Source of the DNA: Paraburkholderia sp. DHOC27
Lineage (GTDB): Bacteria; Pseudomonadota; Gammaproteobacteria; Burkholderiales; Burkholderiaceae
Direction of reading: 5' to 3'
Assembly (NCBI RefSeq): GCF_003429005.1
Contig: NZ_QVQV01000008.1
Location: 186,001-250,000, forward strand
DNA length: 64,000 bases
Shown: one piece after another, positions 43,225 to 51,939 of the stretch
Layout: each line of letters begins with the position of its first letter
How positions within the stretch are numbered: position 1 is the first letter of the stretch
Notes under the pieces: model-generated
The model's input: the letters and a program-made list of their open reading frames with translations, nothing else
What the model was told of the DNA's origin: nothing
Database searches by the model: none
Made by a program: the position numbers and the translations under genes

Positions 43225-44787
43225 CTAGCTCTTTGCCTTGGGCATTTGCGACACCAGCGAAAGGCCAATGTCCATTCCCTCCACCTGGAAGTGCGGAATG
43301 ATGAACAGCTTGATGCGGAAAAAGCCCGGGTTGTCCTCGATGTCTTCCACTGTCACCCTTGCCTCACGCAACGGGTGCGATGCCTGCAATTCGTCACCAG
43401 GGTCCTTCATCTCGGTCACGAGACTCCTGACCCAGTTGTTCAACTCGAGTTCGAGCAGCCGGCGGTCCTTGGTGGTGCCAATGTTTTCCCGCTGGATCAA
43501 CTTCAGATAATGCGCAATGCGAGAGAGCAGGAAGATGTACGGCAGACGCGCGTTGATGCGGCTATTGGCCGTTGCCTCCTTCGTTTCGTACAACGCTTGC
43601 TTTTGGGTCGAGCTGGCCGAGAAGAAGCAGGCGAAGTCGTGGTTCTTGTAAAACGACAACGGTATGAAGCCGAGGTTGGCAAACTCGAACTCGCGCGTCT
43701 CGGGAATCAGCACTTCGGTGGGAATCTTCGGCTGATAGCCCGTGCCGAGGTCATACAGATGCACCGGCAAATCGTCGACCTTGCCGCCCGCCTGCGGACC
43801 GCGAATCTGCACGCACCAACCGTTACTGGTAAAACTGCGCACCATGTTGGCCGCAAATGCAAACGACGCGTTGACCCACAGGTAGCGGTCGTGGTCCGGG
43901 CCTTTCACCGCCTCTTCGTAGTTGAAGGCGCGTACCGGCGTCGTATCCTTGCCATACGGCAGACGGCCGAGCACGCGCGGCATCGTCAGGCCCACGTAGC
44001 GCGCGTCGTCCGTGTCACGAAAGCTCTTCCATTTGATGTACTCGGCGCGATCGAAGTAGTTGCCGATATCCTGGATCGAGGCCACTTCTTCCATTGATTG
44101 CTTGCCGAAGAACGCCGGCCCCACCGAGCCGATAAACGGCATGTGCGCTGCGGCGGCCACCTTCGAGATGTTGCGCAGCAAGCCAATGTCCTGCGGCGAA
44201 TTGGCGAATTCGAAGTCGCTGATGAGCGCGCCAATCGGTTGGCCACCCGGCGTGTCGTACTCCTCGACATACGTGAGGCGATACAGACCGCTCTGGATAA
44301 GCTCAGGTGTGTCCTCAAAGTCCCGGACCAACGCATCCTTCGATACGTCGAGCACTTCGATACGCGCGTTCTTGCGAAAATCCGTGCGGCTCACCAGCAT
44401 CTTCAGACCACGCCAGCGCCCTTCCAGGGCCTGAAATTCGGCGGCGTGCATCACCGCGTCGAGCTGGCGGCTGATGGCACGATCGAGCCGGCCGATATGA
44501 AAATCGAGCAGCGACTTGTCCAGCCGGTCGACCGGCCTGCTTGCCTCGCCCACCAGTTGCAGAAAGGCACTCATGCCCCTTGCCAGCCGTTCGTCCGCCG
44601 ACGACTCCGACAACAGGTCGTTGTCCCGGAACGCCTCGAGCGGACGCGCCACACTCACTGGCTTCAAATTGATCTTGCTGCACAGCGCTTCATAGATGCT
44701 GCTAGCGTGCCCTGAGCCCGCTTGCTGCTGGGCCTCCAGCACAACCACCCCGGTTGCGCCATCTTGCTGGGATTCGTCAAGTGACAT
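43225..44787 (-). CDS. tssC: T6SS contractile sheath large subunit TssC
   Basis: A 520-residue TssC (VipB). It has ARGMSAFLQLVGEASRPVD early, PFIGSVGPAFFGK, DDARYVGLTMPRVLGRLPY, and QASHPLREARVTVEDIEDN near the end. It assembles with TssB into the sheath around the Hcp tube. The N-terminal stretch where ClpV normally binds reads SIYEALCSKINL instead of the usual LLDEI-like helix. The ATG at 44787 follows AGGATCC; an upstream in-frame start has no ribosome site. Confidence 0.96.
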   Translation of the reverse strand: MSLDESQQDGATGVVVLEAQQQAGSGHASSIYEALCSKINLKPVSVARPLEAFRDNDLLSESSADERLARGMSAFLQLVGEASRPVDRLDKSLLDFHIGRLDRAISRQLDAVMHAAEFQALEGRWRGLKMLVSRTDFRKNARIEVLDVSKDALVRDFEDTPELIQSGLYRLTYVEEYDTPGGQPIGALISDFEFANSPQDIGLLRNISKVAAAAHMPFIGSVGPAFFGKQSMEEVASIQDIGNYFDRAEYIKWKSFRDTDDARYVGLTMPRVLGRLPYGKDTTPVRAFNYEEAVKGPDHDRYLWVNASFAFAANMVRSFTSNGWCVQIRGPQAGGKVDDLPVHLYDLGTGYQPKIPTEVLIPETREFEFANLGFIPLSFYKNHDFACFFSASSTQKQALYETKEATANSRINARLPYIFLLSRIAHYLKLIQRENIGTTKDRRLLELELNNWVRSLVTEMKDPGDELQASHPLREARVTVEDIEDNPGFFRIKLFIIPHFQVEGMDIGLSLVSQMPKAKS

Positions 44788-44862
44788 ATTGGATCCTGTT
44801 CTACTGTTCTCTCGGGACGCGTATTGCTCGTTGACCACGGTACTGCGCGGACAATCGTGGTG

Positions 44863-45375
44863 TCATGCATGACCTTCGGCCTGCGTGGCCGCCGTGGCAA
44901 TCTGCGCAAGCTCGCCGCGCAGTTGCCGTGAGAGCGCATGGTCTTTGAGGATCTTCTCGAATTCGCGGCGGAACGTGCCGTTGTCGAGCAGGTTCGACTT
45001 CAGGTCGCGCAACAGATTGCGCATGGCCAGTAACGGCTGAAGCTCGGGAATCTGGCGGGCGACCTGTTCAGGTTCGAAGTCCTTCATTGATCTGAAGCTG
45101 AGAGACACAGGCAGCTCGCTGCCATCGCCGGTGAGGGTGTTCTCGGCGCCTATCTTCAACTCGGGTGCGAGGTCGGACAGGACGGCATCGAAATTATTCT
45201 TGTCGATGTTGGTCTTCCTGCGTTCCGCAAGCGGAGCCTGCTCCTTGCCCGCGCTGAAGTCCCCAGCCACGAGCAGCTTCAGAGGCAACTCCACCCTCTT
45301 CTGGGCTCCCCCCGTGTGCAGGTCTAACGTGATCGAAACTCTCGACTTCGGAATTTCGCGCTGGAAGCTGTCCAT
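44863..45375 (-). CDS. tssB: T6SS contractile sheath small subunit TssB
   Basis: A 170-residue TssB (VipA). It has KSRVSITLDLHTGGAQKRVE near the N-terminus, LKLLVAGDFSAG, and the interaction region DFEPEQVARQIPEL. The length matches the family. It is the first gene of the leftward T6SS operon, preceded by AAGGACTACAT. It pairs with TssC 76 bases downstream. The promoter must lie in the 465-base AT-rich gap before tssK. Confidence 0.95.
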   Translation of the reverse strand: MDSFQREIPKSRVSITLDLHTGGAQKRVELPLKLLVAGDFSAGKEQAPLAERRKTNIDKNNFDAVLSDLAPELKIGAENTLTGDGSELPVSLSFRSMKDFEPEQVARQIPELQPLLAMRNLLRDLKSNLLDNGTFRREFEKILKDHALSRQLRGELAQIATAATQAEGHA

Positions 45376-45508
45376 ATGTAGTCCTTGATAACAGGATGAT
45401 CAATCTGGTTTAGCAATCGGCTGAGTCTTCGCTTATACGGCTTTATGTCTCGAACCGAATTAAACACGCAATTCCGCCCACAAGTCAAAGGGCCATAATT
45501 TGTGGATT

Positions 45509-45542
45509 TTCGTAAAGTGTAAAATTTAATCAACTTTACGAA
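45509..45542. promoter_or_regulatory. Dyad in the divergent T6SS promoter region
   Basis: TTCGTAAAGT (45509-45518) and ACTTTACGAA (45533-45542) are perfect 10-bp inverted arms with a 14-base spacer, 134 bases upstream of tssB. The symmetry is strong for chance in this AT-rich stretch and suggests a regulator site for one or both operons. No regulator is encoded beside it. Confidence 0.55.
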
Positions 45543-45668
45543 TATTCGACTTATTTTGAAGATATCTCGCAAATAATCCGGGGTGCCACATTGGCCGTGC
45601 GCGTGAGCCACGGCAGCCTTGGCCGGCCGCGAATCAAGCACCCTCCCTATTTCCAGGCAAATATTGCG

Positions 45669-45682
45669 GTATATCAATATAC
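45669..45682. promoter_or_regulatory. 14-bp palindrome upstream of tssK
   Basis: GTATAT-CA-ATATAC is a near-continuous palindrome within an AT-rich region 159 bases before tssK. The low-GC tract around it (45460-45840) also fits binding by H-NS-type silencers. No other gene is seen in this gap. Confidence 0.4.
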
Positions 45683-45840
45683 AAAATTCAAATGAATTGA
45701 TTGATAAATATCAAACCGCTGCACGATAAATAACAACGAAAAAGATCAACGTATAAATTGACCTTCAACCCTGTTCTTTCACTGTTTATTGCGCTTAGAA
45801 TCGGCAGTCCGAATTAACGAAATCAAAGAAGATCACGAAC

Positions 45841-47190
45841 ATGCGGATCGACAAGCCGCTCTGGCATGAAGGCCTGATTCTCAATCAACAGCAATTCCAG
45901 CAACAGGACCGGTGGACGAGTTTCATCCACCGGCAGTTCGCCGAGGCTGCGATCGCAGAACCGTGGGGCACGCTCGATGTGGAGATAGATGAAGAAGCGC
46001 TGCGCAATGGCCGGCTCAAGCTCACGCGCCTGAAACTTCGTTTTCCTGACGGCACCGTCTTCGACACCTCCGTGACCGACGCGCTCCCTCCTGCACGCGA
46101 TCTGACGCAAGCTCTGTCGTCCGACACGCAGAACGTCGTGGTGTTCGCAGCATTGCCGCTTTTGAATGCCACGGGCAGCAACTGCCGCTTCGACGAGACA
46201 ACGCTTGCGCGGCCACGTCGCGTTTATCGCGAGTTTGTCAGCGTCACCGATTTGCACGGCACCGAAGCGGCGGAGATCGCTGCTGAGCGACATGCGGTGC
46301 GCTTGCTATTCGATTTCGAACCGCATGCAGACGACAGTGTCTGCGCGATTGCACGCCTTGCGCGCGGTGCGGACGGGCACTTTCAGGTGGATCATCGTTA
46401 TGCGCCGCCATGTCTCACGCTGGCGGGCCATCCGCTACACGTCGAACGGGCGAAACGTCTTGCCGACATCCTGCAAGCAAAGAGCGCAGCCTTGAGCGGT
46501 CGCAAGCATGAGCGCCTGGAAACCGTGGCGGAATATGGCATCGCCGATGTCTCGCTGTTCTGGCTGCTGCACAGCATCCACACCTACTGGCCGCAGCTCA
46601 GGCTCTTCGCCACCCATCCCAACCAGCCACCCGAGCGTTTCTATTCAACGCTTGCTCAACTGGCCAGCGTGCTGATGACGTTTTCGACCAGCGCTCAACT
46701 GAGCGAGATTCCACCGTACGTCCACGCGCGCGCAGACGAGATTTTCACGCAACTCGAAGTACAGATACGCGAACTGCTCGACTCGATCATTCCATCACGC
46801 GTGGTATCAATCGCGCTGACCCGCAAGAGTCCAACCACATGGTTGGGCCAGTTTCTGGATGAGCGGCTGGTATCCGACGCCGACTACTACCTGTCTGTCA
46901 ACGCAGCCGTCGCGCCGTTCGATCTGATCGAGCAGTTACCCAAGCTTTGCAAGATCGGCGCACCGGACGACGTCGAGCATATCGTCAATTCCGCGCTTGC
47001 TGGTGTTCCCCTCAAGGCCGTACAGCGCGTCCCTGCCGCTATTCCCGTGCGTCTCGACAACCTGTATTTCGCGCTCGATCCAAACGATCCGGCGCACGCC
47101 AGGATGCTGGCTGCGCGTGCATGCCAGATCTATTTACCGGCCACGATTGCCGATCCGTCGCTCCAGCTCTACGCAGTTTTGCGCTCATGA
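45841..47190 (+). CDS. tssK: T6SS baseplate protein TssK
   Basis: A 449-residue TssK (VasE/ImpJ). It has KPLWHEGLILNQQQFQQQD at the N-terminus, which is diagnostic, and a C-terminal domain ending in NDPAHARMLAARACQIYLP. TssK links the baseplate to the TssJLM membrane complex and contacts TssF/G. It is the first gene of the rightward operon, and its stop overlaps tssL as ATGA. The length is standard. Confidence 0.96.
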   Translation: MRIDKPLWHEGLILNQQQFQQQDRWTSFIHRQFAEAAIAEPWGTLDVEIDEEALRNGRLKLTRLKLRFPDGTVFDTSVTDALPPARDLTQALSSDTQNVVVFAALPLLNATGSNCRFDETTLARPRRVYREFVSVTDLHGTEAAEIAAERHAVRLLFDFEPHADDSVCAIARLARGADGHFQVDHRYAPPCLTLAGHPLHVERAKRLADILQAKSAALSGRKHERLETVAEYGIADVSLFWLLHSIHTYWPQLRLFATHPNQPPERFYSTLAQLASVLMTFSTSAQLSEIPPYVHARADEIFTQLEVQIRELLDSIIPSRVVSIALTRKSPTTWLGQFLDERLVSDADYYLSVNAAVAPFDLIEQLPKLCKIGAPDDVEHIVNSALAGVPLKAVQRVPAAIPVRLDNLYFALDPNDPAHARMLAARACQIYLPATIADPSLQLYAVLRS

Positions 47191-47918
47191 TAACTTTTAG
47201 TACTCTGAATCAAATCAAGCAACGCGACAGACAGCCCATCACGTCCCACGCGGCCGGGTCTGGCATGCGCGATCTGTTGCGCGATACCGCGTTGCTCGTC
47301 TCCATGCTCAGGCAGGGTGGAACCACTGAGTCCGTCGAAAAGCTGCGCGCACGGTGCGTGGAATTGATGCACGCATTTTCCACTGCGCTCGAGCAACGCG
47401 GATTCCCGGCAGACGTCCGGCAAGATGCTGAATACGCACAGTGCGGACTGCTCGACGAGGCAGTGTTGCGTTGTCCGACGCTCAAAGACCGATCGAGTTG
47501 GGAAGCGCATCCGTTGCAGGTGGAGCGTTTCGGCAAGCTGGACGCTGGCGATCATGTCTTCGACCGTCTCGCGGAACGGATGCGCGAGGCCGCGCCCGAG
47601 GTCGATCTTCTCGAGTGCTACGCCGCCGTCCTCGGTCTGGGCTTCATGGGCCGCTACGCCCGTGAAGACGAAGCGAAGCGTCAGGCATTGATCACCACAC
47701 TCAATGCGCGTCTCGCCAGCTTGCGTCCTGCCGCCACGCACACGTTCCTCGTAGAGCGCGGCGGCCCCCGTGTCACGGACTGGCTCTGTCGTCTGTCGCC
47801 GTGGGGGATTGCCGCGCTGGCGGGAATCGCGGCCGTGACCGTGTACCTGATCTGGGCACATGCGCTGAATGCTCAACTCGCCCAGCTGGTCCGGTCGGCA
47901 TCATCTGTCCAGCCGTGA
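47187..47918 (+). CDS. tssL: T6SS inner-membrane protein TssL (DotU)
   Basis: A 243-residue TssL. The cytoplasmic DotU domain includes MRDLLRDTALLVSML, YAQCGLLDEAVLR and ECYAAVLGLGFMGRY. A single C-terminal membrane helix follows (WGIAALAGIAAVTVYLIW). No peptidoglycan-binding domain is attached; the next gene encodes a separate OmpA-domain protein. The ATG at 47187 overlaps the tssK stop; an open frame upstream runs inside tssK. Confidence 0.95.
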   Translation: MITFSTLNQIKQRDRQPITSHAAGSGMRDLLRDTALLVSMLRQGGTTESVEKLRARCVELMHAFSTALEQRGFPADVRQDAEYAQCGLLDEAVLRCPTLKDRSSWEAHPLQVERFGKLDAGDHVFDRLAERMREAAPEVDLLECYAAVLGLGFMGRYAREDEAKRQALITTLNARLASLRPAATHTFLVERGGPRVTDWLCRLSPWGIAALAGIAAVTVYLIWAHALNAQLAQLVRSASSVQP

Positions 47919-49636
47919 TGGACGATCTGCACGTCGCCTATCCGCTACGCGCCATGATCGTTCTGGCGACGACGCTGGCGCTCGCCGTGCTGATTCTGAT
48001 CCTCCCGGTGAGTCGGGAGCTGGCGTGGACGGTCGCTGCCGGCATCGTTTTGCTGGCACTGGCAGGCATCGTTTTGCGCACCCTGCGACGCAATCGGGCC
48101 CGCCATCAAAGCGCACCGGTGCTGGCTGCGCTCGCTGCCATGACAGCCGATCTGCCGCTGAATCTGCGTACGCGCATGCCGCTGGTGCTGGTGACGGGAG
48201 ATGCGCTCGCCCACTTGTTCAATCGCGAAGGCGGCGAGGCGCAGCTGGCTCATGTCGGCGAAGGTGCAATCTGGCTGCGGGTGGATGAGCCAGGTGACCT
48301 GCCGCGCGTCAGCGTTGCCGTGGAGCAGTGGCGCGCTGGCCGCGCCCCCGATGGCGTGATGCTATCCATCGCACCAGCAACGTACGGCAGCGAGGACGCA
48401 TTGATGCAGGCGCTGCGCCGTGCACGTCAAGCCCTCAGCGACACCACCCGTGCGCTCGGCACGCGCATGCCCGCTTATCTGGCCATCTACCAGCGGCTCA
48501 CGGCGTCACCCACACCGCCAGTCGAGCCGCAATGGCACGGCGTGTCGTCCGCAACCGCACTTTCCAATACGCTGCAATGGCAAACGGTGGTGGCTGCCGC
48601 TGAATCGCAGGGCGAGCGTGCCAGCAACGATCCTGCGCACGCTGCACGAGTGGCGGCGCTGGCAGCGATAGTCGGATGGACAGAGCGCGTCGTATTAGGT
48701 CCGCTCAATGACGATGTGCAACCGGCGGCTTGCTGGCCGTTGTGGGGTATCGGCTGGATTGATTGTGGTCCGGCGAGCGAAGCTGGTTCGCCGTGGGCGC
48801 GGGACGTCCACGCCCGTTCTCGAATCGTGCCGCCGCCCATGCCCGCCTCGCCCACGCCCTGGCCCTTGCCACAGCCCTTGATCGAAGCCATGCCGCGGAG
48901 CCCGTGGATCTCCCCGGCGTGGTCTGCGCTCGCTCACGTGATCGGGCTCCTAGCCTGCGCCAGCGCGTTGGCCATCTGGGGTTCGGCCATCAATAACCAG
49001 AGCTGGCTCGCGCACATCGGCGCCGACCTGCAGCGCTTCGCCACGATCCCCGCGACACACGACACGGCACGGCGCGACGCCTTGCAGGCACTGATCGCCG
49101 TGCGCGATCAGATTGACCGCTATGAGCGCGTCGGTGTGCCCCTGCGTCTGTCGTTCGGCATGTACCGCGCGGCTGCGCTCATCCCTGTCGTCAATGCCGC
49201 GATCGCTTCCTATGCGCCGTTGCCCGCGCCCCCGGCTATCGTGACGCTCGACAGCATGTCCCTGTTCGACAGCGGCAAAGCGCAACTCAAACCCGGCTCG
49301 ACTCGCGCGATGGTCAGCGCGCTCGAACTGATAGAGGCCCATCCCGACAAGCGGGTTCTGGTGGCCGGACACACCGACAACGTGGGCCGCGCCGATCGAA
49401 ACCAGGCATTGTCGGTAGCCCGCGCCGGCGCGGTGCGCGACTGGCTGGTCGAAGCATCCGGAATCGCGCTGACGCAGTTCGCGATCCAGGGCTATGGCGA
49501 CTCGAGGCCCATTGCGGACAACGCTAGCGAAGCGGGACGCGCGAAGAACCGTCGCGTCGAAATCACGTTGGTGCCTGACAGTCCGTATCCATTTCCTCCG
49601 GGCACTCCCGCTGGATCTGGGCAAAAACACGGCTGA
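47918..49636 (+). CDS. T6SS OmpA-domain protein with a TssM-like N-terminal part (TagL-like)
   Basis: A 572-residue protein. N-terminal helices (LATTLALAVLILIL and AAGIVLLALAGIVL) are followed by a cytoplasmic segment resembling the TssM pseudo-GTPase (MPLVLVTGDALAHL, then RAPDGVMLSI and TRMPAYLAIYQ). A third helix (VIGLLACASALAIWG) leads to a segment (DALQALIAVRDQ, VPLRLSFGMYRAAAL) like the region after TssM's third helix. The C-terminal OmpA domain has AGHTDNVGRADRN and GYGDSRPIADN for peptidoglycan binding. The ATG overlaps the tssL stop by one base (TGATG). The TssM resemblance is my reading of the pattern. Confidence 0.85.
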   Translation: MDDLHVAYPLRAMIVLATTLALAVLILILPVSRELAWTVAAGIVLLALAGIVLRTLRRNRARHQSAPVLAALAAMTADLPLNLRTRMPLVLVTGDALAHLFNREGGEAQLAHVGEGAIWLRVDEPGDLPRVSVAVEQWRAGRAPDGVMLSIAPATYGSEDALMQALRRARQALSDTTRALGTRMPAYLAIYQRLTASPTPPVEPQWHGVSSATALSNTLQWQTVVAAAESQGERASNDPAHAARVAALAAIVGWTERVVLGPLNDDVQPAACWPLWGIGWIDCGPASEAGSPWARDVHARSRIVPPPMPASPTPWPLPQPLIEAMPRSPWISPAWSALAHVIGLLACASALAIWGSAINNQSWLAHIGADLQRFATIPATHDTARRDALQALIAVRDQIDRYERVGVPLRLSFGMYRAAALIPVVNAAIASYAPLPAPPAIVTLDSMSLFDSGKAQLKPGSTRAMVSALELIEAHPDKRVLVAGHTDNVGRADRNQALSVARAGAVRDWLVEASGIALTQFAIQGYGDSRPIADNASEAGRAKNRRVEITLVPDSPYPFPPGTPAGSGQKHG

Positions 49637-49650
49637 TCCAGCCGCCATGT

Positions 49651-49701
49651 TTCGGGCCCGAAGCGAGGCTTCGGGTAGTTGCGCGCCGGAGTCGACTCCG
49701 G
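49651..49701 (+). promoter_or_regulatory. Structured leader of hcp: two hairpins
   Basis: CCCGAAGC (49657-49664) pairs with GCTTCGGG (49668-49675) around GAG. CCGGAGTCGACTCCGG (49686-49701) is a perfect 16-base palindrome. TTCGGGCCCGAA (49651-49662) overlaps the first arm and could pair alternatively. They fill the 101-base gap before hcp and could insulate or stabilise the abundant hcp message. Confidence 0.55.
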
Positions 49702-49737
49702 ACGCTTGTTGCAGTCAAAACGAAGGAGAAAGAAAAG

Positions 49738-50223
49738 ATGGCCATACCCGCATACATGTGGATCAAGGACGACGGCGGCGCGGACGTCAAGGGCTCCGTT
49801 ACGGTGCAGGGCCGCGAAGGCAGTGTCGAAGTCGTGGCGCTCGATCATCGCGTCAGTATCCCCACGGATGCCAACACCGGCAAGCTGACCGGCACGCGCG
49901 TGCACGCGCCGATCGTCTTTACCAAGGAGACCGACTCGTCGACGCCGTATTTTTATAAGGCCGTCACGAGTGGCCAGACGTTGAAGTCGATCGAAATCAA
50001 GTGGTACAAGATCGACGACGCCGGCAAGGAGAAGGAATACTTCAACACCAGGCTGGACAACGTAAAAGTGGTCGGAGTCAAGCCGAAGATGCACGACATC
50101 AAGAACCCGGCGTTCGAAAAACACAACCACCTGGAAGAAATCGAGCTGCGTTACGAGAAGATCACGTGGTCGTACAAGGACGGCAACATCATTCACGCCG
50201 ATAGCTGGAACGAACGCTCGTAA
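49738..50223 (+). CDS. hcp: T6SS tube protein Hcp (TssD)
   Basis: A 161-residue Hcp. It begins MAIPAYMWIKDDGGADVKGS and includes HAPIVFTKETDSSTPYFYK, KSIEIKWYKI and EIELRYEKITWSYKDGNI, all characteristic. It forms hexameric rings stacked inside the sheath. A strong GAAGGAGAAAG ribosome site and flanking hairpins suggest high expression. The length matches non-extended Hcps, with no fused effector. Confidence 0.97.
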   Translation: MAIPAYMWIKDDGGADVKGSVTVQGREGSVEVVALDHRVSIPTDANTGKLTGTRVHAPIVFTKETDSSTPYFYKAVTSGQTLKSIEIKWYKIDDAGKEKEYFNTRLDNVKVVGVKPKMHDIKNPAFEKHNHLEEIELRYEKITWSYKDGNIIHADSWNERS

Positions 50224-50232
50224 GCGCGGCCG

Positions 50233-50256
50233 GGAAGGCGGCAGTGGCCGCCTTCC
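50233..50256 (+). terminator. Hairpin between hcp and tssE
   Basis: GGAAGGCGGC (50233-50242) and GCCGCCTTCC (50247-50256) form a perfect 10-bp stem with an AGTG loop, followed by a TTCG-rich stretch. It could partly terminate transcription after hcp, setting tssE lower, or stabilise the hcp 3' end. Confidence 0.6.
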
Positions 50257-50310
50257 TTCGCTTCGTTTCGCTAGTTTCTCTTAGCTTCGTTTCATCCCGG
50301 AGGATATCTG

Positions 50311-50733
50311 ATGCCGGTTGGTCCTTCGCTATACGACAAGCTGCTCGGCCAGATCGGCGGTGAACCGCTCGACGCACACGACGATAGAACGCTCGAGATT
50401 CTGAGCATCCAACAGAATATCCGCTGTATTCTCAATACCCGCGCTGGCGCGCTGAAACACTTGCCCGACTATGGGCTGCCAGATCTCACGAACATCTATA
50501 AGGCGCTGCCCGCTTCAGCACATCTGCTCAAGCAGCAAATGGAAGCGACCTTGCTCGTGTATGAGCCGCGTATCCAGTCTATCGACGTGGAGTACATCGC
50601 CACGACCGATCCTGGCATACTGGTGAGCTACGAAATGATCTGCCATCTCAAGAAGAGCGGCCTGGTGCGCTTTGGCACCTACTTCGAGCCGCCCGGCCGG
50701 ATGCGCGTGCAGCGTATCGAACGCGAACGCTAA
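50311..50733 (+). CDS. tssE: T6SS baseplate protein TssE (gp25-like)
   Basis: A 140-residue TssE of the gp25/lysozyme-like family. It contains ILSIQQNIRCILNTRAGALK and LPDYGLPDLTN, the conserved core, with YEPRIQSIDVEY in the middle. It completes the wedge with TssF/G/K and starts sheath assembly. A GGAGG ribosome site precedes the ATG. It is the last recognisable T6SS gene; the next gene converges on it. Confidence 0.95.
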   Translation: MPVGPSLYDKLLGQIGGEPLDAHDDRTLEILSIQQNIRCILNTRAGALKHLPDYGLPDLTNIYKALPASAHLLKQQMEATLLVYEPRIQSIDVEYIATTDPGILVSYEMICHLKKSGLVRFGTYFEPPGRMRVQRIERER

Positions 50734-50753
50734 GCAGCACATGCACCGCCCCC

Positions 50754-51761
50754 TCACCCCGTATTCCGATACGCCGCAGGCGTACTCCCCGTCCAGTGCC
50801 GGAATGCGCGATGAAAAGCCGTCGGGTTATCGAACCCCACGTCGTAGGCAATCGCCGCTATCGCGTCCTGCGACTGCGTCAGCCGCTGGATCGCAATATC
50901 ACGGCGCACTTCGTCCTTGATGGCCTGAAAGGTCGTGCCCTCGGCTTCGAGTCTGCGGCACAGCGTGCGCACCGAGTAGTGCAGATGACGCGCGACGGCG
51001 TCGATGGTGGGTGGCACCGGCAAACAGTCGGCGATATGCCGCCAGACCCGATGACTCACCATCTGCTCTGCGAACGAAACGAAAATCCAGTCCTCGGGCG
51101 CGCGCCCCAGAAACGCCTTGAGTTCCGACTTGCGGCGTCTGACCGGCTCATCCAGATACGCGGCGTCGAAAGCGAGGCGTGTCGTTTGCCGTCCGAAACG
51201 CACCGGGCCCGGAAACAGATACAGATGGTCGCCCGCCCGCGCCGGCCGATGAAACTCGAAATCCACCTTGGCCAACGCGATTTTCTGGCCAATCAGCCAT
51301 GACGCGACACCATGCACCAGCTTGAGCATCAACTCGCGTCCCAACGTGCTCACCGCGGGTCCAGCCGGATTGTCGACGAGTTCGACGTAACCGAATGCGT
51401 CGTCGCGATTCAGCACGATTCTGAATTCGTCGAGCAGCAGATGAAAGAACTGGCCGAAGCGGTGCAGCGCAACGCCCAGATTCGGCGCATCGAGCAGACT
51501 CAGACAAAGAAACTTCAACGTGCCACTGCGCAGCGGCCGGCTGAAAATGCCCGGCATTTCGTCGTCCAGTTCCACCGCCAGCAAACGGTAAAGCGTCGAG
51601 AATTGTTCCTCTGTCACCCGCGCGCCGGGCTTGCTCAACAACTCGTACGGTATCCCCGAACGGCCCGCAAGACGCGCGACGGCAGCACGATCGGCGCCCG
51701 AGAGAAAACCGTTGACGACCGAGATGGAGACAGTGGCGGTAGGTGGGTTCAATGCGCGCAA
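50754..51761 (-). CDS. AraC-family regulator with arabinose-binding-type N-terminal domain
   Basis: A 335-residue AraC/XylS regulator. The N-terminal part belongs to the Arabinose_bd group (GRSGIPYELLSKPGARVTEEQF), found in OruR/ArgR-like regulators. The C-terminal 100 residues are the double helix-turn-helix (AVARHLHYSVRTLCRRLEAEG and AIAYDVGFDNPTAFHRAFRHW). It ends 20 bases from the convergent tssE stop. Control of the T6SS is possible but nothing in the sequence shows it. It is divergent from the TPR/winged-helix gene. Confidence 0.92.
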   Translation of the reverse strand: MRALNPPTATVSISVVNGFLSGADRAAVARLAGRSGIPYELLSKPGARVTEEQFSTLYRLLAVELDDEMPGIFSRPLRSGTLKFLCLSLLDAPNLGVALHRFGQFFHLLLDEFRIVLNRDDAFGYVELVDNPAGPAVSTLGRELMLKLVHGVASWLIGQKIALAKVDFEFHRPARAGDHLYLFPGPVRFGRQTTRLAFDAAYLDEPVRRRKSELKAFLGRAPEDWIFVSFAEQMVSHRVWRHIADCLPVPPTIDAVARHLHYSVRTLCRRLEAEGTTFQAIKDEVRRDIAIQRLTQSQDAIAAIAYDVGFDNPTAFHRAFRHWTGSTPAAYRNTG

Positions 51762-51939
51762 TGCGATAGTCGAAGTTGGCTCATTTTGTCATAAGCCGGA
51801 CGGCTCGCGAATCAGGTTCCTGACTTGGCCTCATGAATCCACGTCCCTTCGCAGGCCAGGCAACGCGTGACGCGTGTGCTAGATTAGTCGCGACCCTTAA
51901 ACGGCGGGAGCGGCACGTGTGGCGTGATTCAACCCGATC

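Noticed and set aside
45580..45610. Possible sigma-54 promoter (TGGCAC on the minus strand) for tssB
   Set aside because: TTGC lies five bases too far from TGGCAC, so the -24/-12 spacing is wrong.
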